DNA from: Portibacter lacus
GTDB lineage: Bacteria; Bacteroidota; Bacteroidia; Chitinophagales; Saprospiraceae
DNA: 64,000 nucleotides
NCBI RefSeq assembly: GCF_021533215.1
Contig: NZ_JAJNKA010000019.1
Span: forward strand, 1-64,000
Reading direction: 5' to 3'
This document shows, piece after piece, positions 16,402 through 26,732 of the stretch. Within the stretch, counting starts at the first letter, position 1. Each line of letters begins with the position of its first letter. The notes under the pieces are model-generated. The model searched no databases, was not told the DNA's origin, and saw only the letters and a list, made by a program, of their open reading frames with translations. Both the position numbers and the translations under genes were made by a program.

Positions 16402-19400
16402 ATGACATTGTACAGGGAATATAAGGGCTTAAACTTGCCAGCGATCGATCAAGAGATACTTGAATTCTGGGAAAAAGAAGGAATTTTTAAGAGAAGTATT
16501 GACGAAAAAGACGAAAATAACACCTTTGTTTTTTATGAAGGTCCTCCTTCTGCAAATGGAAAGCCTGGTATTCACCATGTAATGGCTCGGACAGTGAAGG
16601 ATCTATTTTGTAGGTTTCAGACCATGAAAGGGAAAAGAGTAGATCGAAAAGGTGGATGGGATACACACGGACTGCCTGTAGAATTAAAAGTGGAAAGTAA
16701 TTTAGGGATCACGAAAGAAGATATCGGTACTAAGATTACAGTGGAAGAGTATAATCGACTTTGCCGTGAAACCGTTATGCAATTCAAAGATCAGTGGGAT
16801 GACCTCACAGTGAAGATGGGTTACTGGGTAGATCTAGATAAGCCATACATCACCTTTGAAAATAATTACATAGAATCAGTCTGGAATATTCTTTCAGAAT
16901 TATATAATAAAGGCCTTATATATAAAGGGTATACTATTCAGCCTTATTCGCCAGCTGCTGGAACGGGATTAAGTACGCACGAATTAAACTTGCCAGGTTG
17001 TTATCAGAATGTCAAGGATACTTCTGCTGTAGCAATGTTCAAAGTTGAAAAGGATGAAAAGTCGGCTACTTTTTTCGAGGAAGAAGATGAGGACGTAAGA
17101 ATTATTGCTTGGACGACGACACCATGGACACTGCCTTCTAATACAGGATTAACCGTAGGAGCGAAGATAGACTATGTGAAGGTGAAGTGTATGAGTCCTT
17201 ATACTGATGTTCCTGTGAGTGTCATCTTAGCGAAAGAGCTAGTAGGTAAGTGGTTCGGCGGTAACAATCAGCCAACGATCATCGAGCAATCGCCTTCTTT
17301 TAAAGGAGTTGAGTTAGAAGGAATTCGATATGAGCAGCTTTTAGATTTCGGGAATGAAATTGAAGAATTGAATGGTGGAACGGATGCGTTTAAAGTGATA
17401 CTTGGAGATTTTGTTACAACTGAAGATGGAACGGGAATTGTTCATACAGCGCCATCTTTTGGTGCAGATGATAGAAGAGTAGGGATTAATAATGGACTTG
17501 GAACTCTAACATTAGTAGACAAGCAAGGGAAATTCATTGATTCTGTCGGAGAATTTTCTGGAAGATATGTGAAGAATTATAAGGATGATCCTGATTATGT
17601 CAATGTTGATGTAGATCTTTCGATACATCTAAAAATGGAAAATAAGGCTTTTAATGTTGCTAGATATGAGCATAATTATCCTCATTGCTGGAGAACAGAT
17701 AAGCCGATTTTGTATTATCCATTAGATTCTTGGTTTGTAAAAGCTTCAGCCAAGAAGGAAAGAATGGCTGAACTAAATAAGCAGATTAATTGGAAGCCTG
17801 ATCATACAGGATCTGGACGTTTTGGATCATGGTTGGAAAATCTTCAAGATTGGAATTTATCAAGATCTAGATTCTGGGGGATTCCATTGCCGATCTGGAG
17901 AACGGAAGATGGAGAGCAGGAGAAAATGATAGGTTCTATTGCACAACTTAATGCAGAAATTGAAAAAGCGAATGAAAAACTTGGGTTGTCTCAAGTTGCT
18001 CCTAAAGACCTGCATAGACCATTTATAGATGACGTGATTCTTGTGTCAGATAGCGGAGAAAGAATGGTAAGAGAATTAGACCTGATCGATGTATGGTTTG
18101 ATAGTGGTTCGATGCCTTATGCTCAGTGGCACTATCCGTTCGAAAATGAAGAAGTTTTCAATAAGAATTTCCCAGCGGATTTTATTTCTGAAGGAGTGGA
18201 TCAGACGAGAGGCTGGTTTTATTCATTGCACGCCATTAGTACAATGATTAAGGATAGCTATGCATTTAAGAATGTAGTTTCTACAGGATTAGTCTTAGAT
18301 AAGAATGGACAGAAAATGTCGAAGAGATTAGGCAATTCAGTTGATCCATTCGAGACCTTAAGCCAGCATGGAGCAGATGCACCTAGATGGTACATGATGA
18401 CCAATGCGAATCCGTGGGACAATTTGAAATTTGATATTGCAGGGATTGATGAGGTAAAAAGAAAGTTTTTCGGAACATTATATAATACGTATTCATTCTT
18501 TAGTTTATATGCCAATATAGATAAGTTCTCTTATGCGGAGACTTCTATTCCGATGGAAGATAGAACGGAGATCGATCGATGGGTAATTTCAAAATTGAAT
18601 TCAACGATTAAATTCGTAGACGAATCTTTTGCGGATTATGAACCGACTAAAGCAGGTAGAGCTATTCAGGATTTTGTAGAGAACCACCTGAGTAACTGGT
18701 ATGTTCGATTATGTAGAAGACGTTACTGGAAAGGTGAATACGAATCAGATAAGATTGCAGCTTATCAGACATTGTATGAATGTTTGATTGCGATCACAAA
18801 ATTAATGAGTCCTATATCTCCATTCTTTGCGGATTGGTTGTACAAGAACTTGAATGAAGTTAGTGGATTGGAGTCACATCCATCTGTTCACTTAGCGGAT
18901 TTCCCACAAGCTTCTGATGAATTAATAGATCTGGAATTAGAAGAAAGAATGGATTATGCTCAACGAATTTCTTCGTTGGTATTGTCTCTTAGAAAGAAAG
19001 AGAAGATCAGGGTTCGTCAGCCTTTACAAAAAATTTTACTTCCTGTCTTAAATGAAGGTTTTAAAGCGCAAGTAGAAGCGGTTAAAGATTTAATATTGGC
19101 AGAGGTCAATGTAAAAGAAATCGAATACATTACAGATACGGACGGAGTTATCAAAAAGAAAATCAAACCTAATTTCAAGACTCTTGGACGTAAGTTGGGA
19201 AAGAATATGAAAGCTGGAGGTGCTATAATCATGGCATTAGGTCAAGAAGATATTGCGAAGATAGAGTCGGAAAATGCTTATTTGCTTTCGATCGGTGAAG
19301 ATCAATATGATTTGACGCTTGAGGATTTCGAAATTGTTTCAGAAGATATTCCAGGATGGCAAGTCGCTAATGACAGAGACTTGGTCGTTGCTTTAGATGT

Positions 19401-19674
19401 AACGATTACAGAGGCTCTAGGATTAGAAGGATTAGCACGAGAGATTGTAAACAGAGTTCAGAATATGAGAAAATCATCTGATTTCAATGTTACCGATCGA
19501 ATAAATATCGGTATTGCTGGATCAGAAGTGTTAAGCAGTGTGATCGAAGGACATGGTGCTTATATCAAGGCGGAGACGTTAGCAGATGCAATTGAATTAG
19601 TAGAAAGTCTGGAAGGAGAAGAGGATGAATTAAATGACGGTGTGATGGCAGTTATTAAAGTGAGTAAGTCTTAA
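16402..19674 (+). CDS. ileS: Isoleucyl-tRNA synthetase
   Basis: Class I synthetase that charges tRNA-Ile and edits valine. The 1090-residue protein shows the HIGH motif as PGIHHV (about residue 52), the editing domain with TTPWTLPSNT, WFDSGSMPYAQWHYPF, and KMSKR at about 638, followed by the anticodon-binding helices (NHLSNWYVRLCRRRYW). It is longer than E. coli IleS (938) and of the eukaryote-like length, a type linked to mupirocin tolerance in other bacteria; tolerance is inferred from type only. A strong terminator follows. Confidence 0.96.
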   Translation: MTLYREYKGLNLPAIDQEILEFWEKEGIFKRSIDEKDENNTFVFYEGPPSANGKPGIHHVMARTVKDLFCRFQTMKGKRVDRKGGWDTHGLPVELKVESNLGITKEDIGTKITVEEYNRLCRETVMQFKDQWDDLTVKMGYWVDLDKPYITFENNYIESVWNILSELYNKGLIYKGYTIQPYSPAAGTGLSTHELNLPGCYQNVKDTSAVAMFKVEKDEKSATFFEEEDEDVRIIAWTTTPWTLPSNTGLTVGAKIDYVKVKCMSPYTDVPVSVILAKELVGKWFGGNNQPTIIEQSPSFKGVELEGIRYEQLLDFGNEIEELNGGTDAFKVILGDFVTTEDGTGIVHTAPSFGADDRRVGINNGLGTLTLVDKQGKFIDSVGEFSGRYVKNYKDDPDYVNVDVDLSIHLKMENKAFNVARYEHNYPHCWRTDKPILYYPLDSWFVKASAKKERMAELNKQINWKPDHTGSGRFGSWLENLQDWNLSRSRFWGIPLPIWRTEDGEQEKMIGSIAQLNAEIEKANEKLGLSQVAPKDLHRPFIDDVILVSDSGERMVRELDLIDVWFDSGSMPYAQWHYPFENEEVFNKNFPADFISEGVDQTRGWFYSLHAISTMIKDSYAFKNVVSTGLVLDKNGQKMSKRLGNSVDPFETLSQHGADAPRWYMMTNANPWDNLKFDIAGIDEVKRKFFGTLYNTYSFFSLYANIDKFSYAETSIPMEDRTEIDRWVISKLNSTIKFVDESFADYEPTKAGRAIQDFVENHLSNWYVRLCRRRYWKGEYESDKIAAYQTLYECLIAITKLMSPISPFFADWLYKNLNEVSGLESHPSVHLADFPQASDELIDLELEERMDYAQRISSLVLSLRKKEKIRVRQPLQKILLPVLNEGFKAQVEAVKDLILAEVNVKEIEYITDTDGVIKKKIKPNFKTLGRKLGKNMKAGGAIIMALGQEDIAKIESENAYLLSIGEDQYDLTLEDFEIVSEDIPGWQVANDRDLVVALDVTITEALGLEGLAREIVNRVQNMRKSSDFNVTDRINIGIAGSEVLSSVIEGHGAYIKAETLADAIELVESLEGEEDELNDGVMAVIKVSKS

Positions 19675-19693
19675 TAACGATCTTTTAAATAAA

Positions 19694-19734
19694 AAAAAAG
19701 CTTTGAAGAACATCATGTTTTTCAAAGCTTTTTT
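19694..19734. terminator. Bidirectional terminator between ileS and the ThuA-like gene
   Basis: AAAAAAGCTTTGAA (19694-19707) pairs perfectly with TTCAAAGCTTTTTT (19721-19734). A- and T-rich flanks on both sides make it work in either direction for the two convergent genes. Confidence 0.85.
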
Positions 19735-19768
19735 ATTTAAAGTGGGTTATCTAGTGCTGAATTGAGTA

Positions 19769-20881
19769 TTACTTCACGTTTTCCCCGATAATCAGGTTCA
19801 GTGTGTCCCAGTGTTCATCTTTGTGAAAAGCAAATCGCGAAGGTTTATAATCACCTTCCAAATTAACACTTGCTTTTGCCGGAACAGTTTCTCCAACTCC
19901 CCAGAAAACCGCATTGACAATGATTCTTCTCATTTGCTCATTTAACAAGTCTGTCGCAGCGCCCATCGTCGTTGTAAAAACTTTTCCTTTTTGACCACCT
20001 TCTAATTGATATGTTTTAGTCCATGCCACTGGCATCATAGGATTATTTTGATTCATTTTTTTACCTTTTTTCTCGATATCATCAGGTAATGTCTTGTCCG
20101 TAGAACGCATGCCTAATAATACATCGGCCTCATCTTTTTCACCTTCTCGATTAGTTACTTGACCTAGAATAAGAGGTTTGGAATCGCCTGACATTGGCAA
20201 TCTAACTTCATAAACATCAGTAGGCCCCCAGATTTCGCCAGAGGCAATTCCATTAAGGATAGGATTTTCTTCAGCTCCTTCAGCGAAAATTCCTCGAGTA
20301 CTCTGGTTTCCATGACTTCCGTGGTGAGACACCCAGTTTTCTCCTAGAATAAACTTACCGAAGCCATTTTTCCATTGATCATCTTCACCGTGATAATTTC
20401 CATATCGCTTATAATTTGATTCATCTTCTTTCTTGAAATTAAATGCATGTGTAGAAGTTCTTAATCCGATGACAGGTTTTCCAGCAAGTAGGAAATTGTC
20501 TATATGTTTCATCTGGCTATCCGGCAGCGCTCTGAACCTTGTAAAAATAATCATCAAGTCGGCATCGTCTAAATGTTCTAGCCCTGGTATATTTCGACCA
20601 AAATTAGGATCTACTTTTCCTAACTGTGCAGTATCTTGGGCAAAGAGTACCGTTGTATTAAACCCATGTTGATTAGTAAGTATTTTAGCTAACTGAGGAA
20701 GTGCTTCTTCAGATCTATATTCCTCATCACCAGAGACTAGCACAATATTAGGCATGTTTTTCTTTCCTTCATATTGTAAGAAGGTCTTAGGGCCTTCTTC
20801 TAAATTGGTTTCATCTGTTTTTTCTTGCGATTTGCAACTCACGAATAGTAGAACAACTACTAATATCTTTGTAAAATTCAT
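19769..20881 (-). CDS. ThuA-like domain lipoprotein
   Basis: A 370-residue protein with a lipobox (LLFVSC, Cys16), so it is probably a membrane-anchored periplasmic lipoprotein. The body is a ThuA/trehalose-utilisation type, glutamine-amidotransferase-like fold: NIVLVSGDEEYRSEEALP, DADLMIIFTRFRALPD, GLRTSTHAF and SHHGSHGN. ThuA-like domains are frequent in Bacteroidota polysaccharide loci, but their reaction is unclear. It is divergent from the MFS sugar transporter, with 167 bases between, and may share its regulation. Confidence 0.78.
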   Translation of the reverse strand: MNFTKILVVVLLFVSCKSQEKTDETNLEEGPKTFLQYEGKKNMPNIVLVSGDEEYRSEEALPQLAKILTNQHGFNTTVLFAQDTAQLGKVDPNFGRNIPGLEHLDDADLMIIFTRFRALPDSQMKHIDNFLLAGKPVIGLRTSTHAFNFKKEDESNYKRYGNYHGEDDQWKNGFGKFILGENWVSHHGSHGNQSTRGIFAEGAEENPILNGIASGEIWGPTDVYEVRLPMSGDSKPLILGQVTNREGEKDEADVLLGMRSTDKTLPDDIEKKGKKMNQNNPMMPVAWTKTYQLEGGQKGKVFTTTMGAATDLLNEQMRRIIVNAVFWGVGETVPAKASVNLEGDYKPSRFAFHKDEHWDTLNLIIGENVK

Positions 20882-21048
20882 GTTGGTATTAAGTTTTTTT
20901 AAAATTCTTCAATTATTTTGTTTGTAATATTCTTAATTAGTTAATAGTTTTTCCATTTTTAGGGGAAAATTCAAATTATAATTACAGAATATTTTGATAT
21001 TTTGAATTTAAATATGTTATGAATGTATAAACTTAAATTTAACTTTTT

Positions 21049-22275
21049 ATGATTAACGATAAGAGATTATTTTATGCAAGTTGTTTTGCCTTAATTACAA
21101 CTGCATTATCCTTTAGTATTAGGGCGGGAATTTTACCTCAATTAGGAGAGCAATTAGAACTTAGCGCAGCCCAATTAGGAAGTATTAATTCCATGTGGTT
21201 TTTCGGATTTCCAATTGCGATGGTTATCGGTGGTTTAATCTATCACACGGTAGGTGGAGAAAGAATAATGCAGTTTGCTTTTCTTGCTCATGCAATAGGA
21301 ATTATTTTAACCATTTATGCGGGTTCATATATGACCTTAATGATTTCTACCTTTTTAATAGGGCTAGGAAATGGTTGTACTGAAGCAGCTTGTAACCCAT
21401 TAATTGCTGATACTTATAAAGGAAACAAGATGAGTACGATGATGAATCGGTTTCATATGTGGTTTCCCGGAGGTATAGTGGTAGGAAGTTTAATCTCTTT
21501 TTTCATGACGAAGGCTGGAATGTCTTGGCAGGCTCAGATCTGGATCATTTTAATCCCTACAGTGATTTATGCATATTTATTCTGGGGACAGAAATGGCCT
21601 AAAGCTAAAGTAGAAGAAGCTGGAACCGTGATAGGGAATCTGAAAGGAATGATCACACCATTATTTATTTTTATTCTAGTATGTATGTGGTTTACAGCAC
21701 AAACGGAATTCGGTCCAACTCAATGGGTAGAATTAATTCTTAAGAGTAGTGGAGCAGCACCTATGCTAGTGTTAGCCTTAATTACTGGAACAATGGCTGT
21801 TGCGAGATATTTTGGTGGAAATGTGGTACATCAGTTTAATACTACAGGTGTATTATTGATTTCTGCAATATTAGCAACAATTGGATTGTACTTGTTTACC
21901 ACTGTAACTGGCCCAGCTGTATATGGAGTTGCGATCATATTCGCATTAGGTGTAGCTTATTTCTGGCCTAACATGATTGGATTCGTAGCAGACTATATTC
22001 CTAAAAGTGGTGCATTAGGAATGTCTGTAGTAGGAGCATTAGGAATGTTATCATCTTTTTTCATGCAGCCTATTATCGGTGGATGGATAGATAGTAATAG
22101 AGCTGAAGCAGCAGCAGCTGGTTTAGAAGGAGATGCTTTAGAATTAGCTACAGGTCAAGCAACCCTAGCAACAATTAATTTCTTTCCGATTATATTAATC
22201 GTATTGTTTACCATCTTGTTTTTCTGGATGAGAGGCAAAAAGAAAGTTGATGAGGAATTAGAAGTTGCTCTTTAA
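21049..22275 (+). CDS. MFS transporter, probable sugar permease
   Basis: The 408 residues form about twelve membrane helices. The first half reads SMWFFGFPIAMVIGG and GLGNGCTEAACNPLIADTY, a pattern seen in the fucose/glucose-type MFS permeases and relatives of Bacteroidota. The central loop after helix 6 is short. It most likely brings a sugar or its derivative across the inner membrane. The divergent ThuA-like lipoprotein supports a carbohydrate context. The substrate is not determinable. Confidence 0.8.
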   Translation: MINDKRLFYASCFALITTALSFSIRAGILPQLGEQLELSAAQLGSINSMWFFGFPIAMVIGGLIYHTVGGERIMQFAFLAHAIGIILTIYAGSYMTLMISTFLIGLGNGCTEAACNPLIADTYKGNKMSTMMNRFHMWFPGGIVVGSLISFFMTKAGMSWQAQIWIILIPTVIYAYLFWGQKWPKAKVEEAGTVIGNLKGMITPLFIFILVCMWFTAQTEFGPTQWVELILKSSGAAPMLVLALITGTMAVARYFGGNVVHQFNTTGVLLISAILATIGLYLFTTVTGPAVYGVAIIFALGVAYFWPNMIGFVADYIPKSGALGMSVVGALGMLSSFFMQPIIGGWIDSNRAEAAAAGLEGDALELATGQATLATINFFPIILIVLFTILFFWMRGKKKVDEELEVAL

Positions 22276-22298
22276 TAATAAAAAAATATAAGCATTAT

Positions 22299-22335
22299 AA
22301 ATGGTCTTTAAGCGTAAGTTTAAAGGCCATTTTTT
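22299..22335 (+). terminator. Terminator after the MFS gene
   Basis: AAATGGTCTTTAA (from 22299) pairs with TTTAAAGGCCATTT (22319-22332), with one G-T pair, followed by a T run. It lies 24 bases past the MFS stop. Confidence 0.75.
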
Positions 22336-22427
22336 ATTGCACAGATGGACAAGTGTTGCGTCTCTTTTGTTAATAAACAGATCAATTATTAGAGTTTTTA
22401 TATCTTACAACTCATAAAAGAAGATAA

Positions 22428-23843
22428 ATGGAAGTAAAATTTTGTGGCGCAGCAAGAAATGTGACGGGTAGTTCTCATTTGATAACATTGGATAATGGAT
22501 ATAGAATTCTATTAGATTGTGGATTATACCAAGGAAAAGGAAGGTATGTCTGGGATTATAATAATGGCTTCGAGTTTGATCCGATGACTGTTGATACGAT
22601 GATACTTTCACATGCTCACATCGATCATTGCGGTAGAATTCCACAACTTGTCAAGAATGGATTTGATGGAGATATTATCTGTACGCATGCGACCAGATCT
22701 TTGTGCGGAATTATGCTTCTTGATAGTGCTAAAATTCAGGAAAGAGATGTAGAATGGCACAATAAAAAATTATTAAAGAAGAAAAATAGAGGTGGAAAGC
22801 AATTACGTGTTCCACTTTATACTAGTGAAGACGTTCAGCCAGCGATGAACCGCTTTTTAGGTTGTTCATATGATCGCTGGGTACATGTTGCTGATGGAGT
22901 GGAAGTATTCTTTTCAGATGCAGGTCATATACTAGGTAGTGCGAGTGTCGTCCTTAGAATCAAAGATGGAGACGAGACCAAAATGATTGGGTTTTCTGGA
23001 GATATCGGTCGACCTGATAGGCCAATTTTAAGAGATCCGGTACCGATGAAGCAGGTGGATTACCTCATATGCGAATCTACTTACGGAGACAAAGAACACG
23101 AGGATAAGCCAGCACAAGCCGACAGATTTCTAGAGATTATAAAAGAAACCTGTATTAAGAATAAAGGAAAATTAGTAATACCTGCTTTTTCAGTGGGAAG
23201 AACACAAGAGATCGTATATATGCTGGATCAGATGAATACAAGTGGTATTCTTCCGAAATTACCAGTATATGTGGATAGTCCATTAGCTGTGAATGCAACG
23301 ATTGTCTTCGGTTCCCATCCAGAGTGTTTTGATAATCAAGTGCATGAATATATGCTGATTGATGACAACCCATTTGGCTTTAATGATTTAACTTATGTGA
23401 AGGATGTCGCAACGTCCAAGTGGTTAAATGAGTCTGATGAACCTTGTATTATTGTTAGTTCTTCAGGAATGATGAATGCAGGAAGGGTTAAGCACCATTT
23501 ATTTCACGGTATAGAGAATCCTAAAAATACTTTTTTAATTGTTGGATATTGTTCGCCAGATACACCAGGTGGAATGCTTAAGAATGGTATAGACAAATTG
23601 AAACTGTATGGAGAATGGAAGCAAGTTCGCGCGAATATCGAAGTGATGGATTCCTTTTCTGCCCATGCAGACCGGAAAGAAATGGTAGGCTTTATTGAAA
23701 ATCAAAAGCCTAATTTGAAACAAATATTTCTGGTACACGGGGAATTCGATACCCAATCAAAGTTCAAAACTTATTTAAATGAGCATGGCTTTCCTAATGT
23801 AGAAATCCCTGAATTAGGTCAGGAATTTGCACTTTATAAATAA
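22428..23843 (+). CDS. Metallo-beta-lactamase/beta-CASP ribonuclease-like protein
   Basis: The 471-residue protein belongs to the CPSF73/YshI-like group. The metal site is SHAHIDHCG, followed by the beta-CASP domain (FSVGRTQEIVYML, PVYVDSPLA, IIVSSSGMMNAGRVKHH) and the C-terminal RNA-metabolising motif with DSFSAHADRKE and VHGE. Such proteins cut RNA endo- or exonucleolytically in the cytosol. The length is full and all metal His residues appear present. It stands alone, 45 bases before the lipoprotein gene. Confidence 0.88.
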   Translation: MEVKFCGAARNVTGSSHLITLDNGYRILLDCGLYQGKGRYVWDYNNGFEFDPMTVDTMILSHAHIDHCGRIPQLVKNGFDGDIICTHATRSLCGIMLLDSAKIQERDVEWHNKKLLKKKNRGGKQLRVPLYTSEDVQPAMNRFLGCSYDRWVHVADGVEVFFSDAGHILGSASVVLRIKDGDETKMIGFSGDIGRPDRPILRDPVPMKQVDYLICESTYGDKEHEDKPAQADRFLEIIKETCIKNKGKLVIPAFSVGRTQEIVYMLDQMNTSGILPKLPVYVDSPLAVNATIVFGSHPECFDNQVHEYMLIDDNPFGFNDLTYVKDVATSKWLNESDEPCIIVSSSGMMNAGRVKHHLFHGIENPKNTFLIVGYCSPDTPGGMLKNGIDKLKLYGEWKQVRANIEVMDSFSAHADRKEMVGFIENQKPNLKQIFLVHGEFDTQSKFKTYLNEHGFPNVEIPELGQEFALYK

Positions 23844-23888
23844 AAAATAAGGGTAGATGCAAGCCATATCAGGCAAATATCCGTTATT

Positions 23889-25355
23889 ATGTCGATGCAC
23901 TATTTTAAAGCTTTATTATTTCTGAGTTTAGTCATCTCTAGTTGTACCGTACCAACTTTAGATGAAGTAGATCTTGATGGAGAATATGCTGTTCCTTTAA
24001 TCAATTCTAAAGTATCTATTGGAGACTTATTTGAAGAAGGCAGTGATTTGAAGATTATTGCTCTTCAAGACGGAACGTTAAGTCTTCAGTATCATGAAGA
24101 ACTCATTTCAGAAAGTATAAATCAATTGTTGCCGTCCATTCCCAGTATAGGTGAAGTAGAAATAATAGACACGGTAAGTTATTTTCCGATTGCAACTAAC
24201 GGGCAATTTATTCTGTCTAAAGCGTTGCTGAGTGGTGATGAAATGAGATTTAGATATACTCATGATAAAGATGAAGATGTATCTGTCCATCTAAAGATTC
24301 CAGAATTGACAAAAGATGGAAAAATCTTTGAATTTGATTATGACCTCTTGTCTACTGGAACTGTGCCTTTTACGGCATTTACAGAATCATTCGACTTAGC
24401 TGGATACGAATTTAATTCAGAAGAGAATCAACTGACCTTTATTTACGATGCGAGGAATCCGCAGAACGAAAGGATTAAATTATCTTTTGCCGCGATGAGT
24501 TTTAACTTGCTAAAGTTTGAATATGGTGAAGGAAATCTACAACGAACAACTTATAAGTTAAATGGAGATTCTATCGCACTTACTCTATTCGATGCATGGC
24601 AGAGTGGAATGGTAGAATTCGAAAACCCGTTTATATCTTTTGAATTAGAACATTCGTATGGCTTTCCAATTTCTCTAAGGATAAACGAAGTTACGCTAAG
24701 CACCATCGATAATACGCGGAAAGCGCTCGTTAGTGATCAAGTTGATAAAGAAATAGCATTGAATTATCCGGGTTTCTCTCAAGTCGGTGAATCTTTTGTA
24801 ACATCCATACCTTTCGATAATTCGAACTCTAACATTCGGACACTATTCAATGAACAGATTGGACTTATAGAATATGATGTAGATGCGATCATTAATCCTG
24901 ATGATGATGCAGAATTGAAAGGTTATGTGACGGACGAAAGCTTCTTTACCTTAAATGTTGACTTGTTTGTTCCATTTGTTCAGAAAATAACTGAGTTGAG
25001 AATTCAAGACACAATTGACATAGAAAATTTGTTTCCGGAAGAGTTTTCAGCTTTAGAATTTAAAATTATAACTCAGAATGAATATCCGGTCAACATCAGT
25101 TTGGATTTTATTTTTCTAGATGAGAATGATCAAGAAATGGAACGATTATTAGGAAATAACCCTTTAATAATCGAACCCACACAAGCGAAAACAAGATTCA
25201 TTAATCTTGAAGCCTCTAAAATTTTACATTTAAAGAATGCGAAGAAGATCGTAGTGGAGCCCATTTTCGATTCTTCAGCAATTTCAGAGGACTTTGTTCG
25301 ATTTTCAACTGATCAGTTTCTTGATTTGAAAGTAGGACTTAAATTTAAAATATGA
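23889..25355 (+). CDS. Large hypothetical lipoprotein paired with DUF5723
   Basis: The 488-residue protein has a signal with lipobox (VISSC, Cys19). The mature part is strand-rich and acidic, with no catalytic pattern I recognise; it looks like a stack of beta-sandwich or barrel-associated domains. The C terminus LKVGLKFKI resembles a last beta strand. It overlaps the DUF5723 gene by 4 bases (ATGA), so the two are translated together. A role on the outer membrane with the DUF5723 barrel is an inference from that pairing. Confidence 0.65.
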   Translation: MSMHYFKALLFLSLVISSCTVPTLDEVDLDGEYAVPLINSKVSIGDLFEEGSDLKIIALQDGTLSLQYHEELISESINQLLPSIPSIGEVEIIDTVSYFPIATNGQFILSKALLSGDEMRFRYTHDKDEDVSVHLKIPELTKDGKIFEFDYDLLSTGTVPFTAFTESFDLAGYEFNSEENQLTFIYDARNPQNERIKLSFAAMSFNLLKFEYGEGNLQRTTYKLNGDSIALTLFDAWQSGMVEFENPFISFELEHSYGFPISLRINEVTLSTIDNTRKALVSDQVDKEIALNYPGFSQVGESFVTSIPFDNSNSNIRTLFNEQIGLIEYDVDAIINPDDDAELKGYVTDESFFTLNVDLFVPFVQKITELRIQDTIDIENLFPEEFSALEFKIITQNEYPVNISLDFIFLDENDQEMERLLGNNPLIIEPTQAKTRFINLEASKILHLKNAKKIVVEPIFDSSAISEDFVRFSTDQFLDLKVGLKFKI

Positions 25356-26638
25356 GAAGGTTTTTACTTTTTTGCTTTTCAATTATTGCTTTTCAGCTAA
25401 TCGGTCAACAAGAGCTAGGTACCTACTTTTTAAATTCGCTTCATCAAAGTGCTGAACTTAATCCAGCATTCGACGCTGAAGAGAAATTAGTGATCGCACT
25501 ACCGTCTGCGTATGCTACTTTCCACCAAAGAGGGATTTCAGTTAATGGATTTATTAAAGGAAGATTACTGGAATTCGCAACAAGTAACAAAAACCAAATC
25601 TTATTTGGAAGTAATCTCAGTTTATTAAAGGTTAGTTATAAGCATAAAAATATAAGGTATAATTTCGCTCATAATTATAAGTCTTTCACTGATTTTCAAT
25701 TTTCGAATCCGCTGTTAGCATTAGTTGTTAATGGAAATGCTCAGTACATCGGCGGTAAGGTTTCTTTCTCCCCTAATATCGCATCTACTACATATAGTGA
25801 GACCGTATTAGGAGCTACTTTTGTAGGAAATTTCTCTTTTGGTGTCAATTTGAAATTACTGAACGGCATTCAGAATATTTCTAGCTCCGAAAGTGAATTT
25901 GAGCTGAGTGTTAATGATGAAATATATCAATTACAGCTTGATGCCGAGTTTTTGTTGAATTCTTCTTTTCCCATTGACCTCAATGATTTTAGTGATATTA
26001 ACCTCTTAAAATATGACTTCCTCCCTAAGAATTTCGGGATGGCACTAGATCTAGGAGTCAGCTATAATGATGGTCCTCTCACGGTTTCTGCAAGTGTCAT
26101 TGATCTAGGATTTTTGAATTGGAATGAGAATCCGCATAATTATAGAGCAAATGGACGGTTCGTATATGATGGAGTCGAACTGAAGGACTTAGCAGATGTG
26201 AATTTTAATTTTCTGGATACACTAGGTGGATCGATTGATTTCGAAGATGAAGAAATGAAGTTTAGCAATTATGTTCCCACTAAGTTCTATGCAAATTTGA
26301 ATTATCAATATCTTCCCAATGTGCAGGTAGGGGCTTTGATATATGGTCATCGAAACTATGAAAGGACGAACGCTGCTATTGCATTTAATGTGCAAAGAAG
26401 TTTTAATAATAAACATGCGATTGCAGCTCAATATGCGGTCGTAGGGAGAAATCCTGTAAATCTTGGTATTAGTGCGTACACAACGTTGGGGCCTATTCAG
26501 TTGTATGCAATTACGGACAATGTAATCGGTTTGTTTAATACTTTTGGAGCTGAAAATGCTAATTTCCGACTTGGACTAAATTTAGTATTTGGCCTGAAAA
26601 ATAGAGAAGAAGTGGTGAAATATGCGAATATGGACTAA
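25352..26638 (+). CDS. DUF5723-family outer-membrane protein
   Basis: The 428-residue protein has a signal peptide (cleavage near QLIGQ). The mature start, YFLNSLHQSAELNPAF, is the typical opening of DUF5723 proteins, in which NPA precedes a porin-like barrel. The rest is alternating strands with conserved glycines (GVNLKLLNG, GMALDLGVSY, FRLGLNLVFGL). The function of DUF5723 is unknown; a FadL/PorV-like barrel fold is my inference. It is the distal gene of a two-gene unit. Confidence 0.7.
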   Translation: MRRFLLFCFSIIAFQLIGQQELGTYFLNSLHQSAELNPAFDAEEKLVIALPSAYATFHQRGISVNGFIKGRLLEFATSNKNQILFGSNLSLLKVSYKHKNIRYNFAHNYKSFTDFQFSNPLLALVVNGNAQYIGGKVSFSPNIASTTYSETVLGATFVGNFSFGVNLKLLNGIQNISSSESEFELSVNDEIYQLQLDAEFLLNSSFPIDLNDFSDINLLKYDFLPKNFGMALDLGVSYNDGPLTVSASVIDLGFLNWNENPHNYRANGRFVYDGVELKDLADVNFNFLDTLGGSIDFEDEEMKFSNYVPTKFYANLNYQYLPNVQVGALIYGHRNYERTNAAIAFNVQRSFNNKHAIAAQYAVVGRNPVNLGISAYTTLGPIQLYAITDNVIGLFNTFGAENANFRLGLNLVFGLKNREEVVKYANMD

Positions 26639-26680
26639 TAAACCACCCATTTAGGTGATATTTTAATTAGAATTAGGTGC

Positions 26681-26703
26681 TAAATTTGTAATGTATAGTT
26701 TTG
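26681..26703 (+). promoter_or_regulatory. Two candidate -7 elements before the LytTR gene
   Basis: TAAATTTG (26681-26688) and TAGTTTTG (26696-26703) both fit TAnnTTTG. The second lies 29 bases before the ATG at 26733. An ATG at 26691 lies between the two boxes and would be upstream of the second start site. Confidence 0.45.
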
Positions 26704-26732
26704 TAGCATTCTGCATAACTCAAAACCAAGAC

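Noticed and set aside
26691-26732. ATG 26691 as the start of the LytTR gene
   Set aside because: It is placed between two promoter boxes and would be upstream of the start site of the nearer one.
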